This document shows, piece after piece, positions 33,101-45,370 of a DNA stretch of 64,000 nt. The notes under the pieces were generated by a model. The model was not told the origin of the DNA and did no database searches. It worked only from the letters and a program-made list of their open reading frames with translations. The first letter of the stretch is position 1. Each line of letters starts with the position of its first letter. The stretch comes from Diabrotica undecimpunctata (lineage: Eukaryota; Arthropoda; Insecta; Coleoptera; Chrysomelidae), in the NCBI RefSeq assembly GCF_040954645.1, contig NC_092808.1, forward strand, positions 116,662,049 through 116,726,048, read 5' to 3'. The translations under genes and the position numbers were made by a program.

Positions 33101-33168
<68 letters not shown>
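33079..33168. repeat. (TA)n tract, right of gypsy element
   Basis: TAATATAT passing into about 40 TA units, with CATATATATACAT interruptions near the left. It is the continuation of the tract at 24546-24636. Confidence 0.95.
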
Positions 33169-33169
<1 letters not shown>

Positions 33170-33719
33170 CTATTATTCAATTCTGACTGACATACCTCAA
33201 GCTAAACAACTTAAGATAGACATCTGGTCTTGTTGTGATGCATACCTGCTATCACCGCTGGTCTCAGATTTTTGGTGTTTTATTGTAATTGGTTCGAGAC
33301 ATGATCACAAGGCAGATATTTTGTGTCGCAAGTCTAAGTTTACTTAGGGAAATACGAACGAAAAGAAGATCCAAGCTATCCACACCTAAGCACCACGAGA
33401 AGCAGCAAACATCCGTCGATAGGTAGCAAGAAGATTCCTTTTTGAAGATGCTTAACAGATCAGAATATTAGATCAGATGAAAGACAAGACAAGAACAAAA
33501 ATTGCCGAACTAATGGACTATACTAACCACATCTTGCGAGAGATCATAAGGTATGATGTCTTCCACCGATGGAAACACAGAATACCCAAACAGCAACCAC
33601 TTGGTTGCTGACTAAGAATAGATAGCATGTTACTTACTTTGCAACGCTCGTCTAATTTGCCTTCAGCAAGTCCTCATCCCAAAGTCCCTTAAAAAATCAT
33701 AAAAAAACACAACAAAGGT
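33169..33719. other. No gene recognised
   Basis: Mixed sequence with slightly higher GC than the surroundings, and no open frame of note. Minus-strand translation toward 33720 tails into the Jockey-like fragment next door. Confidence 0.5.
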
Positions 33720-34163
33720 CTAGGTTTTCCAAAAAAAAAATAACAAACCTAAGAAAAAAAATAGTTATGAATTTCCGTTATCAGTTTATTGAACTGTAGA
33801 ATTATTTCATCTATTGAATTTTCTATACAAATCTTCGATGACTTACTACGGATTTTCTTGTTCAATGCGTCAATCAGCTTTATCTAGCCTTAATTTCGGA
33901 TAAGGTTTAACTGGCGTAGGTTTCATCGAATGTTTTTCTATTAAAATTGGGAAGTGGCTACTCCCATATAAATCTTGAAGAGTTAGCATACAAAGTGACG
34001 TATCTATAGAAGACAATGTCCCTATCGATGAGTTTAAGTGTGTGCTACTAACACCATTTATTATTGCAAGGTTTAATGTGTTTACGATATTTTCAATATT
34101 TTTTCCAATAGCTGTAGTTTTAAAGAAACTCCAGTTAGCATTGTGTCCATTTAAATCTTCCAT
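33720..34163 (-). pseudogene. Jockey-like endonuclease fragment
   Basis: The open piece 34163-33870 reads MEDLNGHNANWSFFKTTAIG, KNIENIVNTLNLAIINGVSS, THLNSSIGTLSSIDTSLCML and LYGSSHFPILIE. These are the C-terminal motifs of an apurinic-type endonuclease: the D-N-H block near the start, S-S-I-D, and the final S-x-H-F-P. The frame runs on through KPYPKLRLDKAD to a stop, then continues in another frame into the linker (LNKKIRSKSSKICIENSI). It is a fragment only. Confidence 0.75.
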
Positions 34164-34764
34164 ATTTATATAATTACATATGTTGACTTTTTGTGTAACA
34201 AATACTTAAATTTTAATGACTTAAACTAGGTTATTAACTAATATATAACATTTTATCTTAAAACAACTACGAGATACATTTTGATAAAATTATTTTTGAA
34301 GTGCTTATAAATGTGCAGCCTTATTTTAACTTGCTCAAAATTTGTAAATATCCAAATATATCCAAATGAATAAGAAGATATATTAGTGATGGTTGGTGCC
34401 CCAGTTTGCGGAACTTACAGTCTGATAGTAAGTTAAAAATCCATGTATCACTTGTAACGCCTAAAATATTATATAGCAAATTAAAATCAGGATTTAAAAA
34501 GCAGCTGAAAACTAAATTTAGGTATGAACATCTAAAAATTACCAAAATAAAACAAACGAGTGCATTTTGTCGAAAATATCGATTTCTTGCCCACAAGCTG
34601 AACCTTGTTTTAAAAGGTTGACTGCCAGAGCTAATACATAGACTTTAATTTTCACTCACTATTTTTTTTTTTGAAAACCTGATGTGTTTATAAATTCAAC
34701 GTGAATTTAAAAATTTGATTATTTTTTATTTTGATTCACATTTTTAGCGTGTGGATTATAGGAA
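34164..34764. other. No gene recognised
   Basis: AT-rich. Two overlapping frames of 71 and 91 codons (34321-34621) are mirror shadows of each other and match no family I know. Confidence 0.5.
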
Positions 34765-35045
34765 AAGAGAGAGGTAGGAATAAGTATAAAGAAAAGAAAG
34801 TTGGAATACTTGGGTCACGTTAAGAGACATAATAAATATAGAGTACTACAGCTGATCGTTCAAGGAAAAATAGACAGCAGAAGGGGTCCAGGGAGGAGAA
34901 GACACTCGTGGCTCCAAAACTTGCGGCAATGGTTCGGATTGTCATCTGCTGAACTATTCAGATCTGCCGTAAACAAAGTCAGAATAGCTATATTGATTGC
35001 CAACGTTCGGAACGGACAAGGCACATGAAGAAAAAGAAGAAGAAG
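34765..35045 (+). pseudogene. RTE-like 3' end fragment
   Basis: The open piece 34801-35028 reads LEYLGHVKRHNKYRVLQLIV, QGKIDSRRGPGRRRHSWLQN and LRQWFGLSSAELFRSAVNKV. It ends near GGCACATGAAGAAAAAGAAG. It has the same C-terminal plan as 7693-8181 and 49.0-50.5 kb but is more diverged, so it is a different subfamily. It is strongly 5' truncated. Confidence 0.8.
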
Positions 35046-35389
35046 GATTATAGTTTAAATCGGCCTCTGAGATAGTTTTTCCAAAATAATGGGTGTAAGG
35101 GCCAATATATCCTATAGAATACATGTCATTATTGTAATCTAACTTTATTTTGGTTTCAGATGCGAAACATATTGAAATTATCTATGGAAAAAACATTTTA
35201 TTACTTAACTTTGAAAATGTTTTCCATTGTTAAGAAAGTCAGTTTTAAAATGGGCTAATTCTTGTTTCAGATTTTAAGTGATTTACTAAAAAAAAAAAGG
35301 TTTTAATAGACTAAGACTTTTTAGTTGCCTATTTAGAAAAACAGTTATACCTATAGTTGTGAACTAATAATATGTACTTTTCATATATA
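35046..35389. other. No gene recognised
   Basis: AT-rich stretch before the piggyBac-like remnant. It may hold that element's left end, but no TTAA/TIR pair was resolved. Confidence 0.4.
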
Positions 35390-37025
35390 ATGGTCTTTTC
35401 AAGTGATGATTCGTATGAAGATCTTGATTTTATGCCAAGTGAGAGAGACGAATCAGATTCAGATTCGATTGAGTATTCCGATGAAGAGTCTGATCATGAA
35501 CTGACTCTACGAGTACCCCCCTCAGCTACTAGCGTAACCTTTAGGGATAACAACTATCAACCACGTACATCAGCAGCTTTAAACGAAAGAGGGTTAGTTG
35601 AAAATCAGCTAAAGGATGTAGTCTGGGAGATGTGTCAATAAGATAATACAAATCAGTTTAAATTTATTGCAGAATACAAAATTGGTCTAAAACATATATA
35701 CAAAGCAATGTCTGCAAATATTGAATCATTGAAATATTTTGAACTATTCTTAACCGACGACATAATTAGTGTAATAGTTGATAAAATAAATTTTTACGCC
35801 ACTCAAATATGTACGACTGGTCAAGATACCTCTCAGCGATCCAGATTTCAGTAATGGCGATTACTTGATAAAACGAAAATATATCAATTCCTTTCTCTTA
35901 TTGAATGGATGATATTGGTTAAAGTACCAGTTCTTCGCAACTATTGGCGAAAAGATCATTTATATAATTTCCCACTAGCCAAAGTTATTTCCAGAAACAA
36001 ATTCGAAATCATTTTGAAAATGCATTATGTATCGAAAAGCTCCAGAAAATAACAGCTTATATAAACAACGAAACGTTAACAATATGTTTAACAGCAATTT
36101 CCAAAAAAAATATACTTCATCTGATTCTTTGGAAAGGGCGATTGGTCTTTAGACAGTATATACCCAATAAACGCCAAAAATATGGCATCAACTTTTTTAG
36201 TTGTGTTGTGATAAAGAAAACACCTGGAATATGTCGATATTCTGTAGAAGATCAATTGAAAGATGACATTTCTGAGGGTATAGTAATGGAGCTTATGGAC
36301 GATCTTCTGGATAAAGGTAGTGTTTTATACACGGATAATTACCACACCAGTCTTTCATTGGCATATCGTCTGCTGAACCGAAATACCCACTTAGTTGGTA
36401 TACTCAGACTCGATCGGAAATATTTGCCACAACATGTTGTGTTGTCACTGCCAAACTAAAAAAGGGAGAATTTGCTGCCAGCACGAGTAAAGATTGTATT
36501 AGTATTTTGAAATGGAGGGAATAAGAGAATTGTTTCTGTCCTTACTATAGACTGTAGAAAAGACTACATGTTCTGGAAGTAACATTACCAAACCCAAGTA
36601 TATACATAGTTGACTATAACACAGAAAACTCTTCTATTGATTTGTGACCAAATGGCGTCATATAGTACAGCATTTAGATGCTATACCAAGTAGCACAGAA
36701 AATTATGAATTGGAATTATATGGGTGACTAGCGTCAATAAAGCTCATTTTCTATATAACTTTAATGATTTGATAATGTAAAAGTCCCGTAAAATAACTTA
36801 ATTTAGGAAACAGTTAATCCGCTTTATGTTGCAAAAATACGTAACTGATGTACCACAAACTAATCCAAAAATTGATTATATATCCACCAAAAAAAAATAA
36901 AGGAAGGTGTTCAGAATACTACAGAAAATATTATGTCAAAAAAGAAACTGTGGTTGACGGAAAAATCAAATTTGCAACTCAAGTACAAAGAACGTGCACC
37001 GGATAAAATAAAATGTTGTGTTTAA
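35390..37025 (+). pseudogene. Second piggyBac-like transposase, heavily decayed
   Basis: Begins at ATG 35390 with an acidic N-terminus (MVFSSDDSYEDLDFMPSERD). It is followed by YFELFLTDDIISVIVDKINF, VPVLRNYWRKDHLYNFPLAK and then, at 36142-36459, FRQYIPNKRQKYGINFF, VLYTDNYHTSLSLAYRLL and THLVGILRLDRK. A degenerate Cys-containing tail (RCSEYYRKYYV, 36905-36990) closes it. The YTDNYHTS block is a core acidic motif of the family. Stops and frame changes occur throughout. It is a different lineage from the copy at 5.3 kb. Confidence 0.78.
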
Positions 37026-37083
37026 CGCGCCTTAAAGAATATCATTAAATATTTTGAGAAAATTATATGTTTTTTTATTTAAT

Positions 37084-37692
37084 AAATTTTCCAATAAAAT
37101 CCTTTATAAAAAGGTATATAAAAAACCCAGTCGGGCTATGTTAAAAAGACAAAATGTTTTCGGAATAAGTATTCCATCATCAGTGTCAATATATTACATG
37201 AATGTAGCCACTAAATATGAGGGTAAAAACCCTTTAAAAATTAATATATGAAGTTTAGTTTATATTATATCGTGTTTACAAATAGGATGGTAAAGTTACC
37301 GTTGGATTGGTAACATGGCGACATATGACTCTACATTAAGTTGCAAGTCCTGAGACGGTATGTCTACGAGGACTTTATTAAAGCAATTTTATTAAAGCAT
37401 AAAGTACTCGTAGACATACCGTCTCAGGACTTGCAACTTAATGTAGAGTCATATGTCGCCATGTTACCAATCCAACGGTAACTTTACCATCATATTTGTA
37501 AACACGATATAATGTAAACTAAACTTCATATAATAATTTTTAAAGGGTTTTTACCCTCATATTTAGTGGCTACATTCATGTAATATATTGACACTGATGA
37601 TGGAATACTTATTCCAAAAACGTTTTGTCTTTTTAACATAGCCCGACTGGGTTTTTTATATACCTTTTTATAAAGGATTTTATTGGAAAATT
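37084..37692. repeat. 609-bp fold-back with 293-bp arms and 22-bp loop
   Basis: The left arm 37084-37377 and right arm 37400-37692 are reverse complements, with only about six mismatches noticed. The loop is 37378-37399. The arms contain GATGGAATACTTATTCC and a CCCGACTGGG segment, with no open frame. A tail-to-tail pair of Penelope-type terminal repeats would give this layout (inference). A transcript across it would form a long double-stranded hairpin. Confidence 0.92.
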
Positions 37693-38068
37693 TTTTATTA
37701 CATGGTATACAGCCAACTACAGGAACTTAGTTTCCTTGTGGATTTTTATTTAATATTCTATTTTTTTAATATTTACCAAACAACCGCGTATTCGAATGAG
37801 ATATCCGTTGAGGCCACTACTACACGTTTCCAATATAAAATTAAACTGTGTATTCTATAAGAAAAACCGGCTCACAATATATGGTCGACTGGTGTGTCCT
37901 AGAGGAAACACTGGCAGTCAACCTGTTGATCAATAGATTATGATGCTAATATGCTATTTATAAAAGTTTATTGAACATTTTCCATGACAGCCTTATTATT
38001 TATAACAGGTTTTTAACAAATTTTAACAAAAGGCTATTTTCGCTTGAAAACTACTTCTTTTAATAATT
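37693..38068. other. No gene recognised
   Basis: Sequence between the fold-back and an RT fragment. It contains GGTATACAGCCAACTAC (about 37703-37720), also found at about 48253-48270. Confidence 0.5.
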
Positions 38069-38084
38069 TTGTTTACTCTAGGAC

Positions 38085-39100
38085 TAAAGTTAGTTATGTC
38101 CAGGTACAGAATATTAATACATAATATTTACGAACAAGCTGAAATGATAGTGACGTTGGGTAATGGAATCGAAACAAGACCAGTAAAAATCAACCGAGGA
38201 GTAAGACAAGGAGACACAATATCTCAAAAATTATTTACAGCTGCCCTAGAAGATATCTTTAAGTCAATAGACTGGAAAAATAAGGGAATCCGTATTAACG
38301 GACGATACTTGAACCATCTTAGATACGCAGATGATGAAGTACTAATAGCCGACACGTGGAATGCACTGAATACGATGATTAAGGAGCTACACATAGAATC
38401 CCTAAAAAAAGGATTGAAAATGAATTTCAGCAAAACTAAACTAATCTCAAACAAAGATGACAAACCTATGATAAACATCGAAGGGACACAGATAGAACAC
38501 GTAGATGAATATACATATCTGGGTCAAAATATTAAGGTAAACAAAGAAAATCAGATTACCAATATAAGCAGACGTGTAAAAATAGGATGGACAGCATTCG
38601 GAAGACTCTCATACCTACTTAAAAATAAAAATATACCTCAAATACTGCAAACCAAAGTATTTAATTCTTGTATCCTACCTGTACTTACATATGAAGCTCA
38701 AACCTGGACAATGACTAAAATAAATATGGAGAAGATCAGAAAAACTCAGAGAGCTATGGAACGACAAATGCTGGGTACCTCACTCAAAGACCATAAAACC
38801 AATGAAAACATTCATAATAGAACAGAAGTTAAATATGTTGTCGAACTGGCAGCTAAACTAAAATGGAAATGGGCTGGACATAACGAACGTCTTACAGATG
38901 GCCGATGGAATAAAGAATTCGGGAATTTGCGGCCATATGAAGCCAAAAGACCACGTGGAAGACCACAAATGCGATGGAGTGACTATATTAAAATAACTGC
39001 AGGGCCAATGTGGAAACGTCTTACAAACAATAGAGATAATGACGAGAGTTAGAAGAGGCCTATATTCGGCAATCCGAATAGAGAAAAGGGTTTTAAAAAA
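38085..39100 (+). pseudogene. RTE-like RT, C-terminal two thirds in one open frame
   Basis: A frame of 327 codons (38069-39052) whose first residues are not RT; homology begins at about SRYRILIHNIYEQAEMIV. Blocks: INRGVRQGDTISQKLFTAAL, LRYADDEVLIADTW (YADD), GLKMNFSKTKLIS, EYTYLGQNIKVNKENQ, RRVKIGWTAFGRLSYLL, KVFNSCILPVLTYEAQTWTM, RAMERQMLGTSL and LKWKWAGHNERLTDGRW. It ends with GRPQMRWSDYI. The first RT blocks and the endonuclease are missing, so it is a 5'-truncated copy. It is among the least damaged RTs here. The 3' end is near GGCCTATATTCGGCAATCCG. Confidence 0.85.
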
Positions 39101-39783
39101 AAAGATCAAAGTTATTTTTGTAATTTTTTTGTAAAATACTGACTTCAAGCGTGAAATGCAAATAAACAATTAAAATGTCGAAATAATCCCATTTTAGCAT
39201 TTTTGTTGGCCATTTTTTAATAGGTTGGACATCGCATTTAAAAAATCAAAAAAAAAAATGATATGAGAGCACAAATCAAGTAGTTTCAAAATGTGCCATT
39301 TTGTTTTGATTGTATATTACAAAAGTCAGCTGATGAACGCCTAAACTTTAACGTTCAAAACATATTGGTTATTTCCTATCCACAAGCTGAATATAGTTTT
39401 AATCGAAAGAATATGATGCTACAATATTACAATAAAAATTTTACCCGAAAACCTTCTTATTATAAATGAAAGAATAAATTGGTTTTATATCAAAACTAAA
39501 TTTTTTATTTTTTGAAAAATTGTTCAGATAATTTTAAAATTTTGTCAAAAATAAGAAACAAAACTACATAAATGTTTTATTCTTTAAGTTACCACAGTAA
39601 ATAGTTAATTTTTATATGTACACAACCAAACTTATACGGAATCATCTCATATTTCTTACATAAAAATTAAAGTAAACAATAAACTCTTGAAATAATTAAT
39701 TGAAACTACTTGTTTTTAAGTCAATAACATTATAATTTTCAATATAAAACGACTAATGTTCAAATTGATTTTATTCATTAATA
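39101..39783. other. No gene recognised
   Basis: AT-rich. The region around 39600-39660 (CACAACCAAACTTATACGGA) resembles the end of a Tc1-type element and may be the terminal part of the remnant that starts at 39784. Confidence 0.4.
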
Positions 39784-40529
39784 TTGTTGTAAGTATTCAG
39801 TGTAACCACCCCTAGCCCTTATGCAAGCTCTAATTCGCGTGGGCATACTCCTAAACAATATATTTTGTTGTGACAGGTTATTCCATTCTTTAAGAGCATC
39901 TTGTACTTGCTGTGTATTGTTTTGTAGATATTCTCGGTGAGCTCTAATTCTTTTTAAGGATATCCCCCAATTGCTCTATAGGGTTAAAGTCGGGCGAGCA
40001 AGCAGAACATGATACTTCCTTCTTTATATCTGGCAATGTCCGTTTTTGCTTGTCTTCTTCGCACTCTAAGTACACGAATTCGTCTGTCATCTTATTTTTC
40101 ACAAAACCTGGTTTTGTCTGAAAATAGCACATTTTGCCAATCTTCAATGTTTTAGTTTTGGTATTGAAGACACCAATTTAAGCGATCGATATTGAGCTGC
40201 CTGGATAACTTGGAAATCCGTTATAGTCTTTGGGTACGAAGTCGTTTTGTTATCGTTTAAACTGAAACAAATTACACATGTAGCTTCCAAAAGTTGCCAT
40301 TGGAGCTATGGGTGAGAAATTGTTGGGCCTCTTCTAGCTAATTATACAATGAAACGATCGTAGTGAGCCTAGTTACTTTTTGGCGGCTTTGTCTTATTCT
40401 ACTCTTAAGAGTTACTAATTTCTAAATACCTAGCATAAGTTTTTAACATAACGCCCGTTGTTACGCCTACCACTGCCGCTATGTCCCTCTGAAGCATGCG
40501 TTGGTCCACAACACCAATAATTTTTCACT
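39784..40529 (-). pseudogene. Tc1-like transposase remnant
   Basis: The minus-strand frames give MLQRDIAAVVGVTTGVMLKT, a helix-turn-helix-like start at about 40510. Then come KIGKMCYFQTKPGFVKNKMT (40147 onward), SPDFNPIEQLGDIL with the terminal acidic motif, and EYLQNNTQQVQDALKEWNNL and SMPTRIRACIRARGGYTEYL at the C-terminus. SPDFNPIE is characteristic of Tc1 (DD34E type). Frameshifts and stops are frequent. Its N-terminal start is displaced to the other side of the hAT-like element, near 45653-45700. Confidence 0.7.
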
Positions 40530-40874
40530 TTGAACATTAGGGTGGATCGATTTTGTAAACAAATTTTTTTTTTCAAATTTTATATGTTGGTAGGTTTTAA
40601 AAGTTGCACAATACTGAATTCTTTGAGATAATGCTTTTAGATTTTTATTTCAATATAGTTTATAGCCCTCTACCTGCGTTTGTAATGTCAGATGATTTAA
40701 TTTTTTTTTCTTTACATTTTAAAAGGGTAAAATAAAATTAAACAAGCTGTTTGAAAAGAAACAATATTTATTATTAATAAAACATACATTTTTGACAAAT
40801 CCAGAAAAAAAAATAGGTACACTAAATATAAGATTTAAGTAAAAAAATATAATAAACTGAGAAAAATTGCAATG

Positions 40875-42880
40875 TTAAAATTTAAATTCAGCTTTACCAT
40901 CAAAAGATGGCATAAGACTTCTAGACTCGAGTGTGGTACGAATTAATCCAGCATGCGCCTTTTCACCTGCTACAGTGATAGATGCCTCAGTTATCAGTTT
41001 TACGCAACGTTTAACTGCTTGAGTATGGCAGGGAAATTTTGAAAATTCTGTTTTAATTGAACATATGTTTGACAACATATCCACAAGAATTGAGTCGATA
41101 ATGTCTTCTAGTAACGGAGGGGAAGTTACTAGTAAATCGGCCCAGTGTATCATTTCAATGTAGTCTATTGCATTGAAATTTAGTTTCGGAACTTTAAATA
41201 CTCTTACCTTATCATGTGATTCCTTTCTTGCTTTTATGATAGGTCTTAGACCTAATTCTTTGACGAAACCTCTGTGTCTGTAATCATAGCAATCAAAAGA
41301 TTTTCCGGATGGGCAAAAAGTGCATTACGTTGTATTACTAGATCAACAACTGTTTTCACTTCATCTGGAGTATTGAATTAATTTACAAAGATGTTTGGGA
41401 CCCATTTCACACGAAGGTTGCCCTTTAATATGGAACCATACAGGAGCGTAGACTTTCATGATATAATCAACTAGTGTCTGGAGTTCCTCAGATGTGTCCA
41501 TGGTTCCAATGTAAAGGCGTAATATGCGGTTGGCCATTGAAAGCCAGCGAGAATGTGACATATTGCCAGGCTGCCTGTTAGCGAGTTCGTCGCTACACAC
41601 ACCCAATGATACAGCCTGGCACATTTCGTACATGTATTTTTGATCGGTGCTTAAAGATTTTATCACATCTTCTTTTTGAGAAATGATGTTACTGGAGACA
41701 GGGATGAACACTTTAACACAGAGATAGTCGCAGGTTTCCAGTGCCTTTTCGATAGGCCCAGTGAATCCCTGAGGTCCACTGGTTAGCCCATCTACTACAC
41801 TAAATAAATGTCTTAGAGGCAATTCGTTTGCGTGTAGTAGGAAAATAAACCATTGAAGAGGCCTTTGTAGACGTCACTCCATAAATCGAATTGCTCCAGA
41901 CTTCCATCCAGTATTCGTATTAGTTCCGTCACATCCTAAACATTTTAGAAAATCTAGCTTTACATTATTGGTTGAAAGAAAGATAAGAAGAGAATCACAT
42001 ATAGCTTCTCCGGTTCCAATTACTGGTGTCGTATGTCCTAAATATTGTGAGTTAGATTGGCTTATGATAGAAATATGTTCTCTTGACACCAGTTTTCGAT
42101 AATAACGACCATTTTTTTTCGATAGTTAAGGTTTTACCTTTTCTCCCATCGAAATAAATACTTTCTAGAGCGCTTTGCTGTACATTACTTTGTAGATGTT
42201 GCCTTGCTTTATCTCATATTCTTGCGAGTTTTGGAAGACGTACTGTATTACAGGTTTTATTAGACTCCGAAGTTAATGTTGAAGGTATAGGTTCCGCATC
42301 AACCTCAACAATATCGTTATCAACATGTGCTTCTGAAACATTCTTACTCATTTTGGGCATCTTTCTTTATTTTGCAAAGACTCTCATTGGGTTCGATTTC
42401 GTTATGATGTTTCATTTGTCGATCCAATGTGCGCTGTAATTGAATGGTAGTATTTTTATCGACACCTGTTATCATCATTTTTCTTTCTTCCCTCTGGTCT
42501 AATAGGAAAGGACGCTCGATAATAGGTACTTTATGATTCTTAGGGCATTTGCAAGAATCAAAAGTCATGCATATACACGATGCAATGTCAAAAAGTCTTG
42601 TCATGGAAGTTTCTCGGAAAGCGTCCACTTTTCTGTATATGTATCAGACCTTTTTGTTTTTGGATATTGAATTAATTTAACATATTGATCATATTACCTG
42701 TTAAGAAGGTCCATAATGCGTTTTGAGCTTACATTTGGAATTAAAGCCAAAACCCAGATCTTTTCGATGCGTTGAGAAACTACAGTATTAACTTCGGTTA
42801 TAGGCGGCTGTTTTCCGGAGTTTTGTTCTTGTAAATCATATCGCATATATAATATATATTCCATATAATGTCACTAACAG
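40875..42880 (-). pseudogene. Transposase-like protein of the hAT-like element
   Basis: Pieces in order: VSQRIEKIWVLALIPN near 42750; RETSMTRLFDIASCICMTFD (42628-42344); CEDKQ-poor linker; LGHTTPVIGTGEAICDSLL and KCLGCDGTNTNTGWKSGAI (42089-41874); LQWFIFLLHANELPLRHLF; GFTGPIGKALETCDYL-like sequence; and NMSHSRWLSMANRILRLYIG with YAPVWFHIKGQPSC (41822-41361). The end is MIHWADLLVTSPPLLEDI and RTTLESRSLMPSF. I know this as an uncharacterised insect repeat family. The D (CDGTNTNTG), LLH and SRW motifs could correspond to hAT D, C-x-x-H and RW motifs. That mapping is inference. Several stops. Confidence 0.6.
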
Positions 42881-43184
42881 TAGGCAAAACACTTGAAGAT
42901 GATTCAGAAGGTATTCCAAAATAATTAACGACAGCCCACTTTACTTCGAATTTTAAAAAGGTGAACTAATTTTACTAACACACATGTTTTTCATTTCAAT
43001 AAACTAATTAGTTATTAAAAGTTATTATGGCAATAATGCAGTACACAACACGAAGCAGGTTCCATTATGCAAAATCCGACAACAAATCATACAAAAAAAA
43101 TAGTGACCTGCCAACCTGTCCAGACAAAACGGTACTGCGATTTTTATGAAATTAGCTGAAAAGTCAGTCTGTAATGTGCATACG

Positions 43185-45370
43185 TATAGTTTGCTTTACG
43201 AAAAATGGTTGAGTGCTTAATGGTTACCTGAGTTGATCCTATTGTGTATACAAGAGTCTCTCAATAAACTACCGAAGTACACAGGGTCGCACTTCAGAAA
43301 GTTTGTTATTTAATATATTTCATTGGTAGCTGTGTAATACACGATTATAAAAATTTATTAAATTATTTCATATGGTATTTTCAGGTTGTTCAAGTGAATA
43401 TACTTGATAATTGAACAATTTTTAACATCAAGAAAGTAGTTTTTTTGTTCTACGTGAATAATTGTAGTATATGGATCTAAATTCAGAAAGGTACTTTCCT
43501 TCACACTTTTTACAGGCTTAGGACTGTCAGCAAAAAACTGGTGTGTTTAAAAGTTTTTGCTCTTCCTAATCGGATATCGTTAAAAATGTACAGTAATAAT
43601 AGTTCTATTTACAGTATATACATACAAACGAATACATATTGTACAAAAAATAGATGAATTGAAAAAAAATATATATACAAGTTAATATTTACAAAAAAAA
43701 TACCCAAAATAACCAAAATATATTTATGAATTTCTAAATACCTAATTTTGTTTCGCTGTCGCTATCCTCTTCAAGATTAATACATTAAGACATCAAGATA
43801 ACATTTGACTTTAGTTGGTGCCACATATGCTTTATGGGATTAAAGAAACAATAGTAGGGCGGAAGCCGTAACACTGTATGTCCCATGTCCTCGGCCAATG
43901 GGTCACAAACATTTACTTTTTTAATAGAAAATGATTTTAACACTTCCAACAGTTCATTTTTTAAATAACTTTCTTCAAAATATATATCGTTTTCTAACAG
44001 GTAGTTTTGAATTTCAATTTTCGTATTATTTGCACTTGGAGAATTATGTAATTGACGACTGTGGTAACTTGCATTTTCCTTTACTATCATACTATTTTGA
44101 GGAAGGTTAGGTATAAGACAGTTCTTAAACCATTGCTCAAAAAGCTCTACCATTGTATCCTCATGGTAGTCGACGCAGGAGTCTTTAATGTTCTTTGCAG
44201 AAATCCATAAGGTATTTGGGACCCAACCATTTTCTGATCCTGCATGTAAAATTGTTATTATTTTCCCTTTGTTTGATGAAGCTTTTGTTTGACACTTGTT
44301 GGAAGAATCGGACCATCCTTTGGATGGTGTTTCATGAGTGTCAAACCATGTCTCGTCCAGATAAATTATTGGTCGATCTTCTGTACGGTACTTTCTTATG
44401 GAAGTTATATATTCAGTACGCCACTTTTGTAAACGATGGGACTCCATAAGCGCTTGCCTTTTGTCAATTGTACGTTATCTGAAGTCCATTTTAGACAAAA
44501 TCGTCCAAAGACTAACGCGGCTACAGTTTATTTATGTATCATCATTAGTAAGCCGTTGTTTTAAAGCATCTAATGTAGGTATCCGTTGCTCTTCGTACAT
44601 TGTGTAAATTTTTCGTCTTATTCAGTCCTTATCACTTTCGTCAATACATTTGGTAGAACCGGCATCCTTACGCTTTCTTCTTGACTTAATAGGATTTGAT
44701 GTAATTCTTTTACTGTGGTTAGATGTATTTTCGTTAAATCAGATATTTCACTGGCAGCAGTATTAGCAGTAAGTCCTCTTGTAAGTAAAGAACTATATGT
44801 TGTTTTTACGATATCTCTAGCGTCAGCAGATAAATGCTTTTTCTTTGCTGGAACACTGGAAGAATCACCATCAATGTTTTCCGCGGACGCCACATGATGC
44901 TGTTTTTGTATGTATAAATAGGTATAATACTGGTAACACTTGTAACACTTTCAACTAAATGAAACAAAATTTAAAAATTAATTTAAAAATTTCTCATCGG
45001 TTTTATATACTTTTACAAATTATACAGAATAGAGGGAACCTGTATAATTATTCCAGGAAATACTTAACGATCAACAAATTTATTGTGGTCATTAAAAGAT
45101 CAACCATTCATAGTGAAACTTACTGTTAAAATGTTTACAACTTTATGAAATAAAATGTGTTCTAATCGTTTTTATAATTTTATACGATTTTTTAATCGTT
45201 TTTATATTACCAGAAATTTATTATACAAACAAGATAACGACACTCCACAGTAGCTTCAATTTTACCTGAATACTTACCTGCTCCACTAATGTTGACTAAG
45301 CTGGGGTACTTGCGGTCGGGTTTTATTGCAATCATTAAGCACTCAACCATTTTTCGTGAAATAAACTATA
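43185..45370 (-). mobile_element. IS630/Tc1-superfamily element nested in the hAT-like element
   Basis: The inverted ends are TATAGTTTGCTTTACGAAAA (from 43185) and TATAGTTTATTTCACGAAAA (inverted, from 45370). Both continue ATGGTTGAGTGCTTAATG. Length is about 2.19 kb, and the ends start with TA as for TA-target elements. A single transposase gene lies on the minus strand. Non-coding flanks are 43229-43784 and 44898-45326. Confidence 0.8.
43785..44893 (-). pseudogene. IS630/Tc1-like transposase with altered catalytic residues
   Basis: The N-terminal DNA-binding part (44893-44618) reads HLSADARDIVKTTYSSLLTR, TANTAASEISDLTKIHLTTV and KELHQILLSQEE. A broken stretch with stops follows to about 44460. 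The catalytic part (44447-43785) has IIYLDETWFDTHETPSKGWS with the first Asp. It then reads SMIVKENASYHSRQ, where MDNASYHS is usual, so the second Asp appears as Glu. Finally LRLPPYYCFFNPIKHMWHQL has Lys where NPIE is usual. With two of three acidic residues changed and stops in the middle, it is dead. Family expectation is from memory of the DDE family. Confidence 0.8.
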
